64,000 nucleotides of DNA, from positions 5,270 to 69,269 of the forward strand of contig CAZBBA010000013.1 of NCBI GenBank assembly GCA_964490015.1, written 5' to 3'. How positions within the stretch are numbered: position 1 is the stretch's first letter; each line of letters begins with the position of its first letter. The stretch comes from Perlabentimonas sp964490015. Its GTDB lineage: Bacteria; Bacteroidota; Bacteroidia; Bacteroidales; Tenuifilaceae. Below the pieces are notes generated by a model. It was not told the origin of the DNA, made no database searches, and saw only the letters and a program-made list of their open reading frames with translations. A program made the translations under genes and the position numbers. This document shows, in pieces, positions 62,079-64,000 of this stretch.

Positions 62079-63998
62079 TTACAAATTTACTTTTCCAGGA
62101 ATAACTCTAAACCCTATAACTATTATATCGTCTATTTGCCTGTATTTTGAACCCATCCATTGAATATTTTTCTGTTTTAGAATACAAGCCTGCTCTTCCA
62201 TTGGTAGGTGGTTTATTTCGAGTAGAAGTTGCTTAAATGCTCGCGTTCCAAACTTTTTCCCATTTTCACCTCCAAACTGATCGGTGTACCCATCGGAGAA
62301 TATGTAGAACGATGTTGGTTCTTTCACCTCAATTGTGTTGAGCGTAAACTCCCGATGATCCTCTTTCTGCATGCCACCCACTGGAAAGACATCGCCCTTA
62401 ATGTAGCTAATCTCCCCATTCGATACGGTTATTAGAGGGTTTTTTGCTCCTGCAAAAAGTACTTTATGTCCCTTGTCTATAATGGAACACAAGGCCATAT
62501 CCATTCCATCGCGATTTTCGGTGGTTTCCTGTTTAAGCTGATGACGGATAGCTTTGTGCAGCTTTTCAAGAATTTGATGGGGTAGGACTATACCGTTTCG
62601 GGTTATTGTTTCCAGCAGGTTAAACCCAATCATGCTCATAAATGCCCCCGGAATTCCATGCCCTGTGCAGTCGACAGCCGAAATCAGAAATCCTATTTGG
62701 TTGTCGTTGAGGTTGGGAATCTTAATAAAATTCGATCGGGGATTCTGCGTGAGCGATACGGTGGAGCCGTAACCGGTAAACCAGAAAAAGTCGCCGCTAA
62801 CAATATCACGCGGATTAAAGTAGATGAATGAGTCGGGCAGAATAGCCTTTAGCGCTTCGGTTTTTGGAAGCAACGCTTCCTGTATTCGCTGGGCGTAGTT
62901 AATGCTACTGGTGATATTGCGATTCTGCTTGTCGATACGGTTAAATGCGTCTTCCAGATCCCTGTTCACCACTTCAATCAAATCTTTCTGCTCGGCTATT
63001 TCCTTGTTTTGCTTTGCCAGCTGCTGATTGGCTTTCTTTTTTACGTTGAGGTTATACAGGAAAAGAATGGCAAAGGCAAGTACCACAAAAATTATAAACA
63101 TAAATACATTCCTTACAAGTCGCTGGTTTTTTATTATGGCATCCTGCAGCTCTTTCTCCTTGTTGAGCAGGTTGATCTGCATTTCTCTTTCCCTCGAAAT
63201 CTCCTCAATGTGTACTAGGTTCTCTTCGGTTTCCTTAAGTGCTTGCTGTTTCTTTTGCAGCTCCTCCTCCGTGGCTTGACGAACTTGCTCTATCTCGGTA
63301 ACCTTCGTTTTGGCCTGTTCTACCATTTGACGAGCTTCTGAGTCGCGCCGTCGCATCTCATCGCGTTGAATCTTTTGCGATATAGCCGTGAATAGCGAGA
63401 AATAGTGCGATGATTTTTCGGCGTTGCCCAGTTTTTCATATGCCTCAGATAGCATGGCGTAGCAACGGCGAAGCATGTACTCGTCGTTAAGCTCTCGAGC
63501 AAGTGTGTGCGCTTCCTCCAGGGTTTTAGCGGCATCGGCGTACTTGCCCCACTCGTTTTGAACGGTTCCGATATTAATAAGATTCGAGGCAATGTCGGGT
63601 TTTCTATTCATTTGGCGAGCAATGCTCAGGGCTTTCTTGTAGCTGTCGATGGCATTGGGGTAATCCTCCTCGTCGATGTAAATACCGCCAATGTTGTTGT
63701 AGATTACCAGCTGCGCATTTAGATTGCCAATCTGCTTGTTGAGATCAATAATTTGGGTAAATACCTGAATGGCCTCGCGCGTAAAACCATTAACCCGGTA
63801 TGCATTGGCCGCTTTATTTAGATGGAATGCGGCCTGGTTTAAATCGCCCGAATTTTTGGCCGCTTCGGCCTGATCGGTGTAACCCTGCACCTCCTTGGCC
63901 AATTTTTCGGGAATCTGTTGAAGACTTCCCATAGCATATATGCCAGCCGAAAGAATTATGGAAATGGCAACTAGAATTCGACGCGCAGCATTTTTCAT
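62079..63998 (-). CDS. TPR sensor with membrane helix and SpoIIE (PP2C) phosphatase
   Basis: 639 residues; the ATG at 63998 begins a signal-anchor-like segment (ILVAISIILSAGIYAM), so the gene is complete though 2 bp from the window end. Tetratricopeptide repeats occupy about 35-205 (YNNIGGIYIDEEDYPNAIDS is one), followed by a coiled coil, a helix (NVFMFIIFVVLAFAILFLYN) at about 298-317 and a cytoplasmic SpoIIE domain. It shows RDIVSGDFFW, AVDCTGHGIPGAFMSMIG, DGMDMALCSI, AGAKNPLITV and IFSDGYTDQFGG. It probably dephosphorylates an unknown partner in response to an envelope signal and leads the OmpA/OmpL47 operon. Confidence 0.9.
   Translation of the reverse strand: MKNAARRILVAISIILSAGIYAMGSLQQIPEKLAKEVQGYTDQAEAAKNSGDLNQAAFHLNKAANAYRVNGFTREAIQVFTQIIDLNKQIGNLNAQLVIYNNIGGIYIDEEDYPNAIDSYKKALSIARQMNRKPDIASNLINIGTVQNEWGKYADAAKTLEEAHTLARELNDEYMLRRCYAMLSEAYEKLGNAEKSSHYFSLFTAISQKIQRDEMRRRDSEARQMVEQAKTKVTEIEQVRQATEEELQKKQQALKETEENLVHIEEISREREMQINLLNKEKELQDAIIKNQRLVRNVFMFIIFVVLAFAILFLYNLNVKKKANQQLAKQNKEIAEQKDLIEVVNRDLEDAFNRIDKQNRNITSSINYAQRIQEALLPKTEALKAILPDSFIYFNPRDIVSGDFFWFTGYGSTVSLTQNPRSNFIKIPNLNDNQIGFLISAVDCTGHGIPGAFMSMIGFNLLETITRNGIVLPHQILEKLHKAIRHQLKQETTENRDGMDMALCSIIDKGHKVLFAGAKNPLITVSNGEISYIKGDVFPVGGMQKEDHREFTLNTIEVKEPTSFYIFSDGYTDQFGGENGKKFGTRAFKQLLLEINHLPMEEQACILKQKNIQWMGSKYRQIDDIIVIGFRVIPGKVNL
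62082..62089 (-). promoter_or_regulatory. candidate internal -7 box of the OmpA/OmpL47 pair
   Basis: TAAATTTG on the minus strand matches TAnnTTTG and lies inside the last codons of the TPR/SpoIIE gene, about 50 bp before the OmpA start. A TTTA sits near the -33 position. It could allow separate expression of the two surface genes. Confidence 0.3.
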
Positions 63999-64000
63999 AG

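Overview
The window is a chromosomal segment of a Bacteroidota bacterium, most likely Bacteroidales-like. Several independent signs agree. There are type IX secretion (T9SS) C-terminal domains of both type A and type B. A TonB-dependent receptor with a CarboxypepD_reg-like N-domain is paired with a DUF4249 lipoprotein. DUF4492 precedes cydAB, and there are two SpoIIE-phosphatase sensor proteins. Many upstream regions carry the Bacteroidota -7 box TAnnTTTG, and Shine-Dalgarno sites are mostly weak. Base composition looks even by eye. I saw no tRNA, rRNA, CRISPR array, insertion sequence or prophage.

Layout. 1-6.8 kb: the 3' end of mnmH, an acyl-CoA ligase, a C69 dipeptidase and a NatAB-like ABC exporter, closed by a perfect 26-bp hairpin. 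6.8-10 kb: a sensor histidine kinase with a stand-alone receiver. 10.4-18.2 kb: a small outer-membrane-type protein, a tricorn-like periplasmic protease and three transporters (APC, EamA/DMT, AI-2E). 18.2-27.2 kb: a T9SS type-B protein, a periplasmic protein, the TonB receptor/DUF4249 pair, a thioredoxin, a lipoprotein nuclease, a glutaminyl cyclase and a HAD-like phosphatase. 27.2-37 kb: a tandem duplication of a two-gene unit, each a giant fibre-like repeat protein followed by a small T9SS type-A protein. 37.2-40.5 kb: a propeller/SpoIIE phosphatase. 40.6-46.7 kb: a TetR-led operon with a LolA-like carrier, two FtsX permeases, a LolD-like ATPase and a beta-barrel. 46.7-51.2 kb: a plug-like small protein, an esterase flanked by diverged hairpin repeats, and GT2 and GT39 glycosyltransferases. 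51.5-55.9 kb: a B12-type radical SAM enzyme, an LtaS-like sulfatase-fold enzyme and a GDPD lipoprotein. 55.9-59 kb: DUF4492-cydA-cydB plus an unlisted 42-codon membrane ORF. 59.4-64 kb: a TPR/SpoIIE phosphatase, an OmpA protein and an OmpL47-repeat protein.

How the genes may work together. Most of the window concerns the cell envelope. The least ordinary parts are four. (1) The duplicated fibre/T9SS pairs: the big proteins lack a visible T9SS sorting domain and the small partners have one. (2) The TetR operon, which looks like a self-contained trans-envelope lipid or lipoprotein route; its regulator carries a textbook EF-hand calcium loop. (3) The OmpA/OmpL47/SpoIIE cluster. (4) The stretch of 7-nt periodic DNA inside the TetR operon. 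All functional statements come from reading motifs and context; no database search was run.
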